64,000 bases of DNA from Terrimesophilobacter mesophilus (GTDB lineage: Bacteria > Actinomycetota > Actinomycetes > Actinomycetales > Microbacteriaceae), in contig NZ_JACHBP010000001.1 in the NCBI RefSeq assembly GCF_014200375.1, positions 1,426,001 through 1,490,000 on the forward strand. Reading direction: 5' to 3'. Made by a program: the position numbers and the translations under genes. This document shows positions 31,780 to 41,432 of the stretch, one piece after another. Each line of letters opens with the position of its first letter. Positions within the stretch are counted from its first letter, which is position 1. The notes under the pieces were generated by a model, which was not told where the DNA came from, made no database searches, and saw nothing but the letters and a program-made list of their open reading frames with translations.

Positions 31780-34167
31780 ATGAAGATCGTAAAATTCGCG
31801 TTAGCCGCGCTTGCCGTCGCAGTTCTCACACTGGCGGGACCCGCCAATGTCAGCTTCGCATTAATCAGCGACGGCGGAGGCGGCGGAGGAGGCACCCCGC
31901 AACCTCCCACAGCCGGCGCAGTGAGTGCCACGGTGACGGAGAACACCACGAACAACCCGATTGCGTTGGCCCTCGGGGGCGGTGCAGCCGATTCGGTTGC
32001 CATTGTCGGTGCTGCCGGGCACGGGACGGCGAGTGCGTCGGGAACGACGGTCACCTACACGCCAGCGACGGACTATGTCGGTCAGGACTCGTTCCAGTAC
32101 ACGGCGACCAATACTGGAGGTACCTCTTCCCCCGCTACGGTCACCATCACGGTCGAGCCGTCAAAGCCTGTTGCGGGTGCGGTATCGATTGTCGTGGGTT
32201 ACAACAGCTCGGATAACCCCGTCACTCTGAACCTGAGTGGCGGACTCGCCGAGAGTGTTGAAATCCTGAGCGCGCCGTCCCATGGCTCCGCAAGCGCGAC
32301 GGGAACGTCGATAACCTACACTCCTGCGTCGAACTACTCCGGCGGGGACAGCTTCTCATACACCGCGACGAACGCCGGCGGGACGTCCTCAGCAGCTACC
32401 GTGACGATCACGGTGATTCCAGCGCCGCCGAGCACGGCGGACGTGATGGCGACGGTGACGGAGAACAGCTCGAACAATCCGATCACGTTGATTCTCGGGG
32501 GCGGTGCAGCCGATTCGGTTGCCATTGTCGGTGCTGCCGGGCACGGGACAGCGAGTGCGTCGGGAACGACGGTCACCTACACGCCAGCAACCAACTATGT
32601 CGGTCAGGACGCGTTCCAGTACACGGCGACCAATACGGGAGGTACCTCTTCCCCCGCTACGGTCACGATCACGGTCGTGCCGCCAACGCCTGTTGCGGGT
32701 GCGGTATCGATTGTCGTGGCTTACAACAGCTCCGGTAACCCCGTCACCCTGAACCTGAGTGGCGGACTCGCCGAGAGTGTTGAAATCCTGAGCGCGCCGT
32801 CCCATGGCATCGCAGGCGCGTCGGGAACGTCGATGACCTACACTCCTGCGTCGAACTACTCCGGCGGGGACAGCTTCTTATACGCCGCGACGAACGCCGG
32901 CGGGACGTCCTCGGCCGCTACGGTGACAGTCACCGTGCTTCCAGCGCCGCCGAGCACGGCGGACGTGATGGCGACGGTCGCCGAGAACAGCTCGAACAAT
33001 CCGATCACGTTGATTCTCGGGGGCGGCGCTGCTGATTCGGTTGCCATTGTGGGTGCTGCCGGGCACGGGACGGCGAGTGCGTCGGGAACGACGATCACCT
33101 ACACGCCAGCGACCAACTACGTCGGCTCGGATGTCTTCACCTACTCGGCAAGCAACGCGGGCGGAACGTCCGCCACGGCAACCGTCCTCATCACCGTCTC
33201 GCCCGTTTTTGTGAGCCTGATCGCCAATTACGGCGACGCCGATGGCAAAACCGTCGACGCAGAAGGAACTCCTCTGGCTGTCCTGACCATCACCAACACA
33301 ACGACTCATGCGGTCTTGTCGAATGGCGACTTGATACAGGAGGGCCAGGATGTTCAGGTGACCTGGAATCTCGCAAGTGGGTATTCGGTGACCTCCACGA
33401 CTGCGACTCATTGCGTGGGAACCCACTCGAATATCACCGACGGCATCGACCTTGGAGCGATGGGCTCAGACGGAAACCAATGCACGTTCTCTCTCGAGAT
33501 CGGCGCGACGTCCGCACCCGGCGTCGCGGCGACATCAGCGGTGGTCGCATCCAACTCGAGCGGGAACTCGATCCCACTGCTGGTGAGCGGACCGGCAGCG
33601 ACGAGCATTGATGCCGGGGGCGCAACCCACGGCACCGTGACGGTGACGGGCCACAGCGCGACCTACACGCCAGACGCGGGATACTCCGGTCAGGACAGTT
33701 TCACGTACACCGGCACAAACGACGCGGGAACCTCTGCTGAGGCGACCGTCACCATTACGGTCACACCGCCCATCATCACGTTGTCGAGCTCGTCCGTGAA
33801 TGCTGGCGACGACATCGTCGTCGGGGGTACCGGATTCGCGCCCAACGAGGGCATAACCATCGTTCTTCACTCGAGCCCGGTCACGCTGGGAACGTTCCAC
33901 GCGAATATCGCGGGGGAGCTCAGCGCAACCATTACGATCCCGAAAGCTGCGGCGGGCGGAAACCACACCCTCGTTTTTGACGCGGAGACCAGTGGAACGT
34001 TCGGAGAACCGCTCACCGTGCGCGCAGCCGGGAGTCAGCTCGCATTCACCGGACTCTCCGGTGGGCTGTGGATCAAATTGAATCTGGCAGCGCTGCTCGC
34101 CACGGTCGGCATATTCTTTGTCGTCACCAATCGCCGGCGTCAGCGTCCAGTGGCGTTCCTCGAGTAG
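31780..34167 (+). CDS. Large sortase-anchored Ig-like repeat surface protein
   Basis: 795-aa protein with a signal peptide (MKIVKFALAALAVAVLTLAG, cleavage near residue 27-32) and a glycine-rich linker. It has five tandem Ig-like modules of about 87 aa (about 48-475), each ending in the Big_9-like pattern YTPASNYxGxDxFxY followed by a TGGTSSPATVTITV strand. A different domain with two cysteines follows (about 480-580), then a sixth Ig-like module and an IPT-like domain. The C-terminus is LAFTG, a hydrophobic helix and NRRRQRP, a sortase E-type signal. It should project from the cell wall, probably for adhesion. The ligand is unknown. AGAGGA lies upstream of ATG 31780. Confidence 0.9.
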   Translation: MKIVKFALAALAVAVLTLAGPANVSFALISDGGGGGGGTPQPPTAGAVSATVTENTTNNPIALALGGGAADSVAIVGAAGHGTASASGTTVTYTPATDYVGQDSFQYTATNTGGTSSPATVTITVEPSKPVAGAVSIVVGYNSSDNPVTLNLSGGLAESVEILSAPSHGSASATGTSITYTPASNYSGGDSFSYTATNAGGTSSAATVTITVIPAPPSTADVMATVTENSSNNPITLILGGGAADSVAIVGAAGHGTASASGTTVTYTPATNYVGQDAFQYTATNTGGTSSPATVTITVVPPTPVAGAVSIVVAYNSSGNPVTLNLSGGLAESVEILSAPSHGIAGASGTSMTYTPASNYSGGDSFLYAATNAGGTSSAATVTVTVLPAPPSTADVMATVAENSSNNPITLILGGGAADSVAIVGAAGHGTASASGTTITYTPATNYVGSDVFTYSASNAGGTSATATVLITVSPVFVSLIANYGDADGKTVDAEGTPLAVLTITNTTTHAVLSNGDLIQEGQDVQVTWNLASGYSVTSTTATHCVGTHSNITDGIDLGAMGSDGNQCTFSLEIGATSAPGVAATSAVVASNSSGNSIPLLVSGPAATSIDAGGATHGTVTVTGHSATYTPDAGYSGQDSFTYTGTNDAGTSAEATVTITVTPPIITLSSSSVNAGDDIVVGGTGFAPNEGITIVLHSSPVTLGTFHANIAGELSATITIPKAAAGGNHTLVFDAETSGTFGEPLTVRAAGSQLAFTGLSGGLWIKLNLAALLATVGIFFVVTNRRRQRPVAFLE
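31927..33210 (+). repeat. 522-bp tandem repeat units in the Ig-like surface protein gene
   Basis: Matching points lie at 31927, 32449 and 32971 (exactly 522 bp apart). Each unit encodes two different Ig-like modules (174 aa): two complete units and a half unit. Long segments are nucleotide-identical, for example GATTCGGTTGCCATTGT in each copy. The array is prone to recombination and length change. Confidence 0.9.
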
Positions 34168-34208
34168 GAGTGTGGTCCGGAGAGCACGCGTGATCGAGAA
34201 GATCTCTT

Positions 34209-34225
34209 TCACGGTGCAACCGTGA
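34209..34225. terminator. Hairpin between the convergent surface-protein and purL genes
   Basis: TCACGGT (34209-34215) and ACCGTGA (34219-34225) form a perfect 7-bp stem with a 3-nt loop. Its position between two convergent stops suggests a bidirectional terminator, though no clear U-run is present. Confidence 0.5.
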
Positions 34226-34232
34226 GTGCGAC

Positions 34233-36506
34233 TTAGCTGAAGTGATCGGGAAGTGTCGCGCTATGGGTGCCGCGAAGTTCGTCGATGCCGATCGTGAAGA
34301 CATCCTGAATTTCGAGAGCCGGTGACAGCTTGTCTGTCACGCCGATGCGCAGCACCGGGTAGCCGCGCCCTTCGCACAGCCCCTGGAACTTCACGTCATC
34401 CTCGCGCGGCACGCTCACGATCACGCGTCCGGTGGACTCGCTGAACAATGCGGTTGCGACATCCACGCCGTCCCGGTGCAGGATGTCACCGAGCCAGACC
34501 CTGGCCCCGACCCCGAAGCGCAGCACGCTCTCAGCGAGGGCGTGGGCGAGCCCGCCGTCGGAGAGGTCATGGGCCGAGGCGATGAGGGACTGGCCTGCAC
34601 CCGCGGCGAGCAGCGCCGCGAGCCGCTTCTCCTGCGCGAGGTCGACGGCAGGCGGCAGCCCGCCGAGGTGGCCGTGGATGGTTCCCGCCCACGCCGAACC
34701 GTCGAACTCCTCGGATGTCGTGCCGAGCAGGTAGATGTTGTTGCCCTCGTCCTGCCATCCGCTCGGAACGCGGCGGGCGACATCATCGATGACGCCGAGC
34801 ACCGCGACGACCGGCGTCGGGTGGATCGGCACGTCGCCGGTCTGGTTGTAGAAGCTCACGTTGCCGCCCGTGACGGGGATCTCGAGCTCGAGGCATCCGT
34901 CGGACAGGCCCTCCACGGCGCGGGAGAACTGCCACATGACCTCGGGGTTCTCCGGGCTGCCGAAGTTCAGGCAGTCGCTCACCGCGGCAGGCACGGCGCC
35001 GGTCACGGCGACGTTGCGGTAGGCCTCGGCGAGGGCGAGGCGAGCGCCCTGGTACGGGTCGAGCTGGGCGTAACGGCCGTTGGCATCCGCGGCGAGCGCG
35101 AAGCCCAGACCGCTCGACTCGTCGACGCGCACCATGCCGCCGTCATCCGGGAGGCTGAGCGCCGTGTTGCCGCCGACGTACCGGTCGTACTGGTCGGTGA
35201 TCCACGACTTCGCGGCGAGGTTGGGCGAGCCGAGCAGCTGCAGGAACTGTGTGCGCAGCACGTCCACATCGTTCGAGCGCGGCAGAGCGGATGCCGAGTC
35301 GGCCTGCAGCGCGTCGAGCCACGCCGGGTAGGCCACGGGTCGCTCGTAGACGGGGCCATCGATCGCGACGGTGCGCGGCTCGACGTCGACGATCTCCTCG
35401 CCGTGCCAGTGGATGACGAGCCGCCCGGTATCCGTGACCTCGCCGAGAACGCTCGTCTCGACATCCCACTTCGCTGTCACGGCGAGGAACGCCTCGAGCT
35501 TCTCCGGCTGCACGATCGCCATCATGCGCTCCTGGCTCTCCGACATGAGGATCTCCTCAGCCGTGAGCGTCGGGTCGCGCAGCAGCACCTTGTCGAGCTC
35601 GATGAACATGCCGCCGTCGCCGTTGGAGGCGAGCTCGCTCGTCGCACAGCTGATGCCGGCGGCGCCGAGATCCTGGATGCCCTCGACGAGGTCGCCGGCG
35701 AAGAGCTCGAGGCAGCACTCGATGAGCACCTTCTCGGCGAAAGGGTCGCCGACCTGCACGGCCGGGCGCTTGGTCGGCCCGCCTTCGGCGAAGGTATCCG
35801 AGGCCAGGATGCTCGCCCCGCCGATTCCGTCGCCGCCGGTGCGCGCCCCGAACAACACGACCCTGTTGCCGACGCCGCGCGCGTTCGCCAGGTGCAGGTC
35901 CTCATGCCGCAGCACGCCGACGGCGAGGGCATTGACGAGCGGGTTGTCCTGGTAGCAGGCGTCGAAGTACGTCTCGCCGCCGATGTTCGGCAGGCCGAGG
36001 CAGTTGCCGTAGAAGCTGATTCCGGAGACGACGCCGTGCACGACGCGTGCGGTGTCCGGGTGGTCGATGCGTCCGAACCGCAACTGGTCCATGACCGCGA
36101 CCGGCCGCGCACCCATCGAGATGATGTCGCGCACGATCCCGCCGACACCAGTTGCTGCACCCTGGAACGGCTCGATGAACGACGGATGATTGTGCGACTC
36201 GACCTTGAAGGTCACGGCCCAGCCCTCGCCGATGTCGACGACGCCCGCATTCTCACCGATGCCGACCATGAGCTTCTCCCTCATCTTCGGAGAGACCTTC
36301 TGGCCGAACTGCCGCAGGTAGATCTTGGAGCTCTTGTAGGAGCAGTGCTCGCTCCACATGACCGAGTACATCGCGAGCTCGCCGCTCGTCGGGCGGCGAC
36401 CCAGGATCTCCCGGATGCTCGCATACTCGTCCGCCTTGAGCCCGAGCGCGGCGTACGGCTGTTCGTGGTCGGGGGTCGCGATGGCGTTGGCCACGGTATC
36501 GGTCAC
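34233..36506 (-). CDS. purL: Phosphoribosylformylglycinamidine synthase II (PurL, small type)
   Basis: 757-aa ATP-binding subunit that forms FGAM from FGAR, working with PurS and the glutaminase PurQ, both encoded at 38.8-39.8 kb. The length is that of the small-type PurL. The AIRS/PurM-like repeats are visible: [24 protein letters not shown] near residue 95, [14 protein letters not shown], then in the second half [11 protein letters not shown] and [16 protein letters not shown]. The GTG start lies about 60 nt after a TAGGCT -10 (36573-36578). It is separated from purQ by an acyl-CoA ligase and a DUF3817 gene. Confidence 0.97.
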   Translation of the reverse strand: MTDTVANAIATPDHEQPYAALGLKADEYASIREILGRRPTSGELAMYSVMWSEHCSYKSSKIYLRQFGQKVSPKMREKLMVGIGENAGVVDIGEGWAVTFKVESHNHPSFIEPFQGAATGVGGIVRDIISMGARPVAVMDQLRFGRIDHPDTARVVHGVVSGISFYGNCLGLPNIGGETYFDACYQDNPLVNALAVGVLRHEDLHLANARGVGNRVVLFGARTGGDGIGGASILASDTFAEGGPTKRPAVQVGDPFAEKVLIECCLELFAGDLVEGIQDLGAAGISCATSELASNGDGGMFIELDKVLLRDPTLTAEEILMSESQERMMAIVQPEKLEAFLAVTAKWDVETSVLGEVTDTGRLVIHWHGEEIVDVEPRTVAIDGPVYERPVAYPAWLDALQADSASALPRSNDVDVLRTQFLQLLGSPNLAAKSWITDQYDRYVGGNTALSLPDDGGMVRVDESSGLGFALAADANGRYAQLDPYQGARLALAEAYRNVAVTGAVPAAVSDCLNFGSPENPEVMWQFSRAVEGLSDGCLELEIPVTGGNVSFYNQTGDVPIHPTPVVAVLGVIDDVARRVPSGWQDEGNNIYLLGTTSEEFDGSAWAGTIHGHLGGLPPAVDLAQEKRLAALLAAGAGQSLIASAHDLSDGGLAHALAESVLRFGVGARVWLGDILHRDGVDVATALFSESTGRVIVSVPREDDVKFQGLCEGRGYPVLRIGVTDKLSPALEIQDVFTIGIDELRGTHSATLPDHFS

Positions 36507-36572
36507 AGCGCGAATGCTCCAGGACGTGGGGCCGGGCGGTGTGCCGCTCGGCGGAGGATGCCGGTCGTCTCC

Positions 36573-36578
36573 AGCCTA
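36573..36578 (-). promoter_or_regulatory. Putative -10 (TAGGCT) of purL
   Basis: TAGGCT on the minus strand in the 114-bp gap upstream of purL gives a leader of about 60 nt with CTGGAG before the GTG. It indicates purL can be transcribed separately from purS-purQ. Confidence 0.45.
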
Positions 36579-36620
36579 CCGGCGCGCGGTGCCCGCCGAG
36601 GGCGGCAGGGGCATCCGGAG

Positions 36621-37121
36621 TTACCGGTTCCAGCCGCCGGGAGGCCCGAGGATCAGCAGCACCGTGACGATCGCGACCACGGCGACGATGAACACCGTGA
36701 CAAGGATCGCCGGGTGGGTCAGGAACCACCGCAACAGCCGGTCGATCCAGGTGTGATCGCGCGGATCGTCGGCGGCTGTTGTGCGCCACCCGCCCTCGAG
36801 CCTGCCGTTCCTCTCGAGCCAGCGGTCGAACGGGATCGTCGCATAGGGGATGACCGCGGTGACCACCGCTCCCGTTATGAGCTTGACCGGCCAGCGCTGG
36901 TTGACTCCGACGAGCACGGCCGTGGCGGCGTAGGTGACGAACACGAGGCCGTGCAGCGATCCGCCGACGAGCACGGGGAGATCGCCGGCCTGCACGACGT
37001 ACTTGAGCAGCATGCCCGCGATGAGCAGCGTCCAGGTCACCGCCTCGGCGATCGCGACGACGCGGTAGAAGGCGCGCGGGGTCACGCGGGTGATGGTGGC
37101 GGCAGCGGTGTCTGTGGTCAC
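36621..37121 (-). CDS. DUF3817-family integral membrane protein
   Basis: 166-aa protein with four predicted transmembrane helices. The DUF3817 core is FYRVVAIAEAVTWTLLIAGMLLKY, then GGSLHGLVFVTYAATAVLVG and ITGAVVTAVIPYATIPFDRWLE. An extra C-terminal helix (AILVTVFIVAVVAIVTVLLILG) follows a charged linker. The family is common in Actinobacteria near housekeeping genes and has no established function. It starts at GTG 37121 with an AGGAAG directly upstream, and lies between the acyl-CoA ligase and purL on the same strand. Confidence 0.83.
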   Translation of the reverse strand: MTTDTAAATITRVTPRAFYRVVAIAEAVTWTLLIAGMLLKYVVQAGDLPVLVGGSLHGLVFVTYAATAVLVGVNQRWPVKLITGAVVTAVIPYATIPFDRWLERNGRLEGGWRTTAADDPRDHTWIDRLLRWFLTHPAILVTVFIVAVVAIVTVLLILGPPGGWNR

Positions 37122-37200
37122 CTTCCTATCGTGTCAGACGCGGGTGGGCGTTCCGTCCACCCGCCGGCCGCCGGATGCCGGAGCATGGACGACCAGGCCG

Positions 37201-38784
37201 TCAGGCCGCTTCGGCCGCCCGCAGGTCCTTCCTCAGGATCTTCCCCGAGCTCGACTTGGGGATGGCATCCGTGAACTGCACGCGCCGCACCTTCTTGTAC
37301 GGTGCGACGTGCTCCGCGACGAAGTCCATGACTCCCGCCTCATCGAGCTCCGAGCCGGCCTGGAGCACGACGAACGCCTTCGGGACCTCCTGGCCCTCGT
37401 CATCCGGAACCCCGATGACCGCGGCATCCGCGATCGACGGATGCGTCAGCAGGAGCGCTTCCAGCTCGGCGGGCGCGATCTGGTAGCCCTTGTACTTGAT
37501 GAGCTCCTTGAGCCGGTCGACGATCGTCACCACCCCGTCCGCATTCACCGTGGCGATGTCGCCCGTGCGCAGGTAGCCGTCGTCGGTCATGACCTCTCGC
37601 GTCGCAGCGTCGTTGCCGAGGTAGCCGAGCATGACATTCGGTCCGCGGCACAGCAGCTCGCCGGGGATGCTCACCCCTTCGGACGGCACCTCGATGTCGT
37701 CGCCTGTCGCAGGGTCGATCAGCCGGCACTGGATGTTCGGGAGGGTCATCCCGACCGAACTGAGTTCGAGGTCCGGCCGATCGTCCGGGATGGCGTGGCT
37801 GACCGGGCTCAACTCCGTCATGCCGTAACCCTGGATCATCCGCACGCCGAGCCGATCGGCGACAGCCTGCGCGAGGCGTCCGTCCAGGGGCGCTGCACCG
37901 CTCAGGATCGTGTGGACGCTCGACAGGTCGTACTGGTCGACGAGGGGATGCTTCGCGAGGGCGACCGCGACCGGAGGGGCGATGAACACGTAACTGCACT
38001 TCTCGTCCTGCATGATGCGCAAGAACTCCACGAAATCGAACTTCGGCATCGTCACGAGGGTGGCGCGCTGCCGGACGGCGAGGTTCAGGAGCACCGTCAT
38101 CCCGTAGATGTGGAAGAACGGGAGGAAGGCGAGAACCCGGTCTCCCTCGCCGACGACGATGATAGGCCTCGACTGCTCGACGTTCGCGACGAGGTTCCGA
38201 TGGCTGAGCATGACTCCCTTGGGCAGCCCGGTGGTCCCCGAAGAGTATGGGAGCACGGCGAGGTGGGTCGCCGGGTCGAACGACACGGTCGGCGGCGTCG
38301 CGCCCTCGGACAGGAGGTCGCGCAGTGAGGTGTGCCCCTCGGCGCCATCTATGACGATGAGGTGATCGTCGACGATGCCCACACTCGCGGCGGCGGCCTT
38401 CGCGCCGGCGAGCAGGGGCGACACCGTGATGAACCAGGTCGCCTTCGAATCCGTCAGCTGCTTCTGGATGTCCTCTTCCGTCGCGAGCGAATTGATGGTG
38501 GTGACGATCGCGCCCGCCCGGAGGATTCCGTGGAACACCGACGCGAAGGCGGGCGTATTGGGGCACAGCAGTGCGACGACCGTGTCGGTGCCGATGCCCC
38601 GCGCGGCGAGCGCACCGGCGACTCCGTCGATCTGCGCGATGAGCGCCCGATAGGTGGTCTGAGCTCCCGTCGGCCCGTCGATGAGCGCGATGGTGTCCAG
38701 CTCGTGGTCGGCGAGACCGGTGAACAGGTAGTCGTAGATGCTGACGTTCGGGATGTCGACGTCGGGGTAGGGGCTTCCGAACAC
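37201..38784 (-). CDS. AMP-forming acyl-CoA synthetase (4-coumarate-CoA ligase-like)
   Basis: 527-aa ANL-superfamily ligase that adenylates a carboxylic acid and transfers it to CoA. The P-loop box is YSSGTTGLPKGVMLSHRN, box II is GELLCRGPNVMLGYL, the hinge region is YLRTGDIATVNADGVVTIVDRLKELIKYKG, and the catalytic lysine is in SSSGKILRKDLR near the C-terminus. Overall similarity is to 4-coumarate-CoA ligase-like enzymes, but bacterial members accept many aromatic or fatty acids, so the substrate is open. An AAGGAG precedes the GTG start. It lies 53 bp downstream of purQ, probably on the same transcript. Confidence 0.9.
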   Translation of the reverse strand: MFGSPYPDVDIPNVSIYDYLFTGLADHELDTIALIDGPTGAQTTYRALIAQIDGVAGALAARGIGTDTVVALLCPNTPAFASVFHGILRAGAIVTTINSLATEEDIQKQLTDSKATWFITVSPLLAGAKAAAASVGIVDDHLIVIDGAEGHTSLRDLLSEGATPPTVSFDPATHLAVLPYSSGTTGLPKGVMLSHRNLVANVEQSRPIIVVGEGDRVLAFLPFFHIYGMTVLLNLAVRQRATLVTMPKFDFVEFLRIMQDEKCSYVFIAPPVAVALAKHPLVDQYDLSSVHTILSGAAPLDGRLAQAVADRLGVRMIQGYGMTELSPVSHAIPDDRPDLELSSVGMTLPNIQCRLIDPATGDDIEVPSEGVSIPGELLCRGPNVMLGYLGNDAATREVMTDDGYLRTGDIATVNADGVVTIVDRLKELIKYKGYQIAPAELEALLLTHPSIADAAVIGVPDDEGQEVPKAFVVLQAGSELDEAGVMDFVAEHVAPYKKVRRVQFTDAIPKSSSGKILRKDLRAAEAA

Positions 38785-38837
38785 GCTCTATCTCCTTCGA
38801 TAGTTGAGTGTTTCGGACTTTACCCCTGCGTGATCGT

Positions 38838-39536
38838 TCAGGCGAGAGAAAGTGCTGCGAGAGCGCTCGCGAAGAATGCGAGGCCGTCGGTGCCGTTGCG
38901 CATGGCAGCATCCGTGTCAGGGCCGAAACCCTCCTCGGTGGCGTGCTCCGGATGCGGCATGAGCCCGACGACGTTGCCTCGCGTGTTCGTGATCCCGGCG
39001 ATGTCGTTGATCGAACCGTTCGGGTTCACCTCGAGATAGCGGAAGACGACTCGGCCCTCTCCCTCGAGGCGTGCGATCGTCTCCGCATCCGCGATATAGC
39101 CGCCTTCGCCGTTCTTGAGGGGGATCGTGATCTCCGCCCCGGATTCGAAGCGGTTGGTCCACGCGGTGTCGGTGTTCTCGACGCGCAGGCGCTGGTCGCG
39201 GCAGACGAAGGAGCCGTGGTCGTTGCGGATGAGTCCGCCGGGGAGCAGGTGGGCCTCGACGAGCATCTGGAACCCGTTGCAGATTCCGAGGATCGGCATC
39301 CCGCGCTCTGCGGCGTCGACGACCTCGCTCATGATCGGAGACAGGCTCGCGATGGCCCCGCACCGGAGGTAGTCGCCGTAGCTGAACCCGCCGGGCAGCA
39401 CGATCGCGTCGACATCGTGCAGGTCGTGGTCGCCGTGCCACAAGGCGACGGCTTCCGCCCCCGCGTGCCGGATCGCGCGCTGCGCGTCGCGATCGTCGAG
39501 TGAGCCGGGGAAGGTGATGACACCGATGCGGGTCAT
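38838..39536 (-). CDS. purQ: Phosphoribosylformylglycinamidine synthase I, glutaminase subunit (PurQ)
   Basis: 232-aa class I glutamine amidotransferase that feeds ammonia to PurL. The nucleophile cysteine is in [11 protein letters not shown], and the His/Glu of the triad are in [11 protein letters not shown] near the C-terminus. It begins [21 protein letters not shown], and its ATG overlaps the purS stop (ATGA), so the two subunits are translated in a coupled way. Confidence 0.97.
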   Translation of the reverse strand: MTRIGVITFPGSLDDRDAQRAIRHAGAEAVALWHGDHDLHDVDAIVLPGGFSYGDYLRCGAIASLSPIMSEVVDAAERGMPILGICNGFQMLVEAHLLPGGLIRNDHGSFVCRDQRLRVENTDTAWTNRFESGAEITIPLKNGEGGYIADAETIARLEGEGRVVFRYLEVNPNGSINDIAGITNTRGNVVGLMPHPEHATEEGFGPDTDAAMRNGTDGLAFFASALAALSLA

Positions 39537-39784
39537 TCGCCGGCGACCCGCACGCTCACGACGTCCTCGATCACGGAGTTCGAGAGGAGCGATTCTGCGA
39601 GCTCGCGGGCCGCAGCGACGGCCGCGTCATCCGCTTCTCCGTCGACCGTGAGCTCGAACCGCTTGCCGATTCTCACCGCCGAGAACGTCGAATCGCCGAG
39701 CCGGTCGAGAGCGCCGGCGACGGCCTTTCCGGCCGGGTCGAGCAACTCTGCTTTCGGCATGACGTCGACGATGATGGTGGGCAC
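39533..39784 (-). CDS. purS: Phosphoribosylformylglycinamidine synthase subunit PurS
   Basis: 83-aa bridging subunit of the PurLQS complex. The start is GTG 39784 ([21 protein letters not shown]), supported by AGGAG just upstream. The open frame beyond it is not conserved-looking. The family pattern [26 protein letters not shown] and C-terminal [15 protein letters not shown] are clear. It is the first gene of the purS-purQ transcription unit. A -10 and a palindrome lie at 39810-39829. Confidence 0.95.
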   Translation of the reverse strand: MPTIIVDVMPKAELLDPAGKAVAGALDRLGDSTFSAVRIGKRFELTVDGEADDAAVAAARELAESLLSNSVIEDVVSVRVAGE

Positions 39785-39809
39785 GGGCGACTCCTGGGAA
39801 CGCGAGGCG

Positions 39810-39829
39810 GGTGGTACCACCGAGTCTAG
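39810..39829 (-). promoter_or_regulatory. purS promoter with palindromic operator candidate
   Basis: Minus-strand TAGACT (39824-39829) is a good -10. The perfect 12-bp palindrome GGTGGTACCACC (39810-39821) covers the predicted transcription start, a typical repressor position. The regulator is unknown. Confidence 0.5.
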
Positions 39830-39879
39830 CCGCAGCGGGTTTTTGCGATAACGCACGGTAGGCGTAGATTCACGAGGCG

Positions 39880-41400
39880 ATGAACAAAACCTACCGACCG
39901 TGGCCTGCCCTGTGGGCGCTCGTCCTCGGCTTCTTCATGATCCTGATCGATACCACGATCGTGTCTGTTGCGAACCCGAAGATCATGGAGGGATTGCACA
40001 CCGACATCAACGCGGTCATCTGGGTCACGAGCGCGTACCTGCTCGCCTACGCCGTGCCGCTCCTCATCACGGGACGGCTCGGCGACCGATTCGGACCGAA
40101 GAACCTGTATCTCACCGGCCTCGTCGTCTTCACTCTCGCCTCTGCATGGTGCGGTCTCTCCGGGGACATCGACCAGCTCATCACCGCCCGCGTGTTCCAG
40201 GGGCTCGGAGCATCCATGATGACCCCGCAGACGATGGCGATCATCACGCGGATCTTCCCGCCGGACAAGCGCGGCCAGGCGATGGGCCTGTGGGGGGCCA
40301 CCTCCGGGGTCGCGATGCTCGTCGGCCCCGTCCTGGGAGGCGTCCTGGTCGATTCGCTCGGGTGGGAGTGGATCTTCTTCGTCAACGTCCCCGTCGGGGT
40401 CGTGGCCTTCATGCTGGCCTGGCGTCTCGTGCCACGTCTCGAGACGCATCCGCACCGCTTCGACATCCTCGGCGTCGTTCTGAGTGCGGTCGGGATGTTC
40501 CTGCTCGTCTTCGGCCTGCAGGAGGGCGAGACCTACGACTGGGGGACGATCACCGGGCCGTTCTCGGTGTGGGGGCTCATCGTCGCCGGTGTCGTCGTGC
40601 TGGGGATCTTTGTGGTGTGGCAGAGATTCAACAAGAGGGGCGAGCCGCTGCTGCCGCTTGCGCTCTTCCGCGACCGCAACTTCGCCCTCTCGAACGGTGC
40701 CATCAGCGCGGTCGGCTTCACCGTCACGAGCATGTCGCTCCCGCTCGTGTTCTACTTCCAGCTCGTGCTCGGATTCACACCGACCGAGTCCGCGCTCATG
40801 CTCGTGCCGATGGCCGTCATCACCGCGGGGCTCGCACAGCCCATCGGCAGGCTCGTGGATCGGGTGAACCCCCGCTACATCGCCGTCACGGGTGCCGTGC
40901 TGCTCGCGATCTCTCTCGCCTGGTACTCGGTCCTCATGGTGCCGGATATGGCGTTCGGCTGGCTTCTGCTGCCGAGCGCCGTCATGGGCGTGGCGAATGC
41001 GTGCGTGTGGTCTCCGATCTCGACGACCGCGACGCGAAACCTTCCCCAGAGCCAGGCGGGAGCCGGCGCCGGCGTGTACAACACGACGAGGCAGGTCGGC
41101 TCTGTGCTCGGAAGCGCGGCGATCGCAGCGCTCATCCAGGTGCGTTTGACCGCGGAGCTGCCGGGTGGGGCATCCGGTGACCAGAAGTTCTCCGGTGTTC
41201 TCCCGGAGTTCCTCCACACCGGGTTCAGCAACGCCATGGCGCAGTCGCTGCTGCTGCCCGCGGGCATCTCACTCGTGTGCGCCGTGATCGTGTTGTTCTT
41301 CGCGAAGCCGAAGCAGACGGTCGCGTGGACCGACCACAGCGGCGGCTCGCGTGCGGTCGTGGCGCCGGGCGACGAGCCGGCGGAGGCTCCGATCGGCTGA
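39880..41400 (+). CDS. MFS multidrug exporter, DHA2 (EmrB/QacA) family
   Basis: 506-aa proton-driven exporter with fourteen predicted helices. Motif D1 is LDTT-like (FFMILIDTTIVSVANPKI), the helix 2-3 loop motif A is GRLGDRFGPKNLYL, and the antiporter motif C is GVAMLVGPVLGGVLVD in helix 5. The C-terminal tail is hydrophilic. The substrate range cannot be read. A TAGATT and GAGG precede ATG 39880. It is divergent from purS over 95 bp, with no adjacent TetR or MarR regulator. Confidence 0.92.
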   Translation: MNKTYRPWPALWALVLGFFMILIDTTIVSVANPKIMEGLHTDINAVIWVTSAYLLAYAVPLLITGRLGDRFGPKNLYLTGLVVFTLASAWCGLSGDIDQLITARVFQGLGASMMTPQTMAIITRIFPPDKRGQAMGLWGATSGVAMLVGPVLGGVLVDSLGWEWIFFVNVPVGVVAFMLAWRLVPRLETHPHRFDILGVVLSAVGMFLLVFGLQEGETYDWGTITGPFSVWGLIVAGVVVLGIFVVWQRFNKRGEPLLPLALFRDRNFALSNGAISAVGFTVTSMSLPLVFYFQLVLGFTPTESALMLVPMAVITAGLAQPIGRLVDRVNPRYIAVTGAVLLAISLAWYSVLMVPDMAFGWLLLPSAVMGVANACVWSPISTTATRNLPQSQAGAGAGVYNTTRQVGSVLGSAAIAALIQVRLTAELPGGASGDQKFSGVLPEFLHTGFSNAMAQSLLLPAGISLVCAVIVLFFAKPKQTVAWTDHSGGSRAVVAPGDEPAEAPIG

Positions 41401-41432
41401 GAATGCAGGCCCCGGCCCTCGTTCGGAATCGT

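Noticed and set aside
34476-37274. Open frame of over 900 codons antisense to purL
   Set aside because: Shadow of purL: composition is Val/Asp/Arg/His-rich with no motifs, while purL on the other strand is unambiguous.
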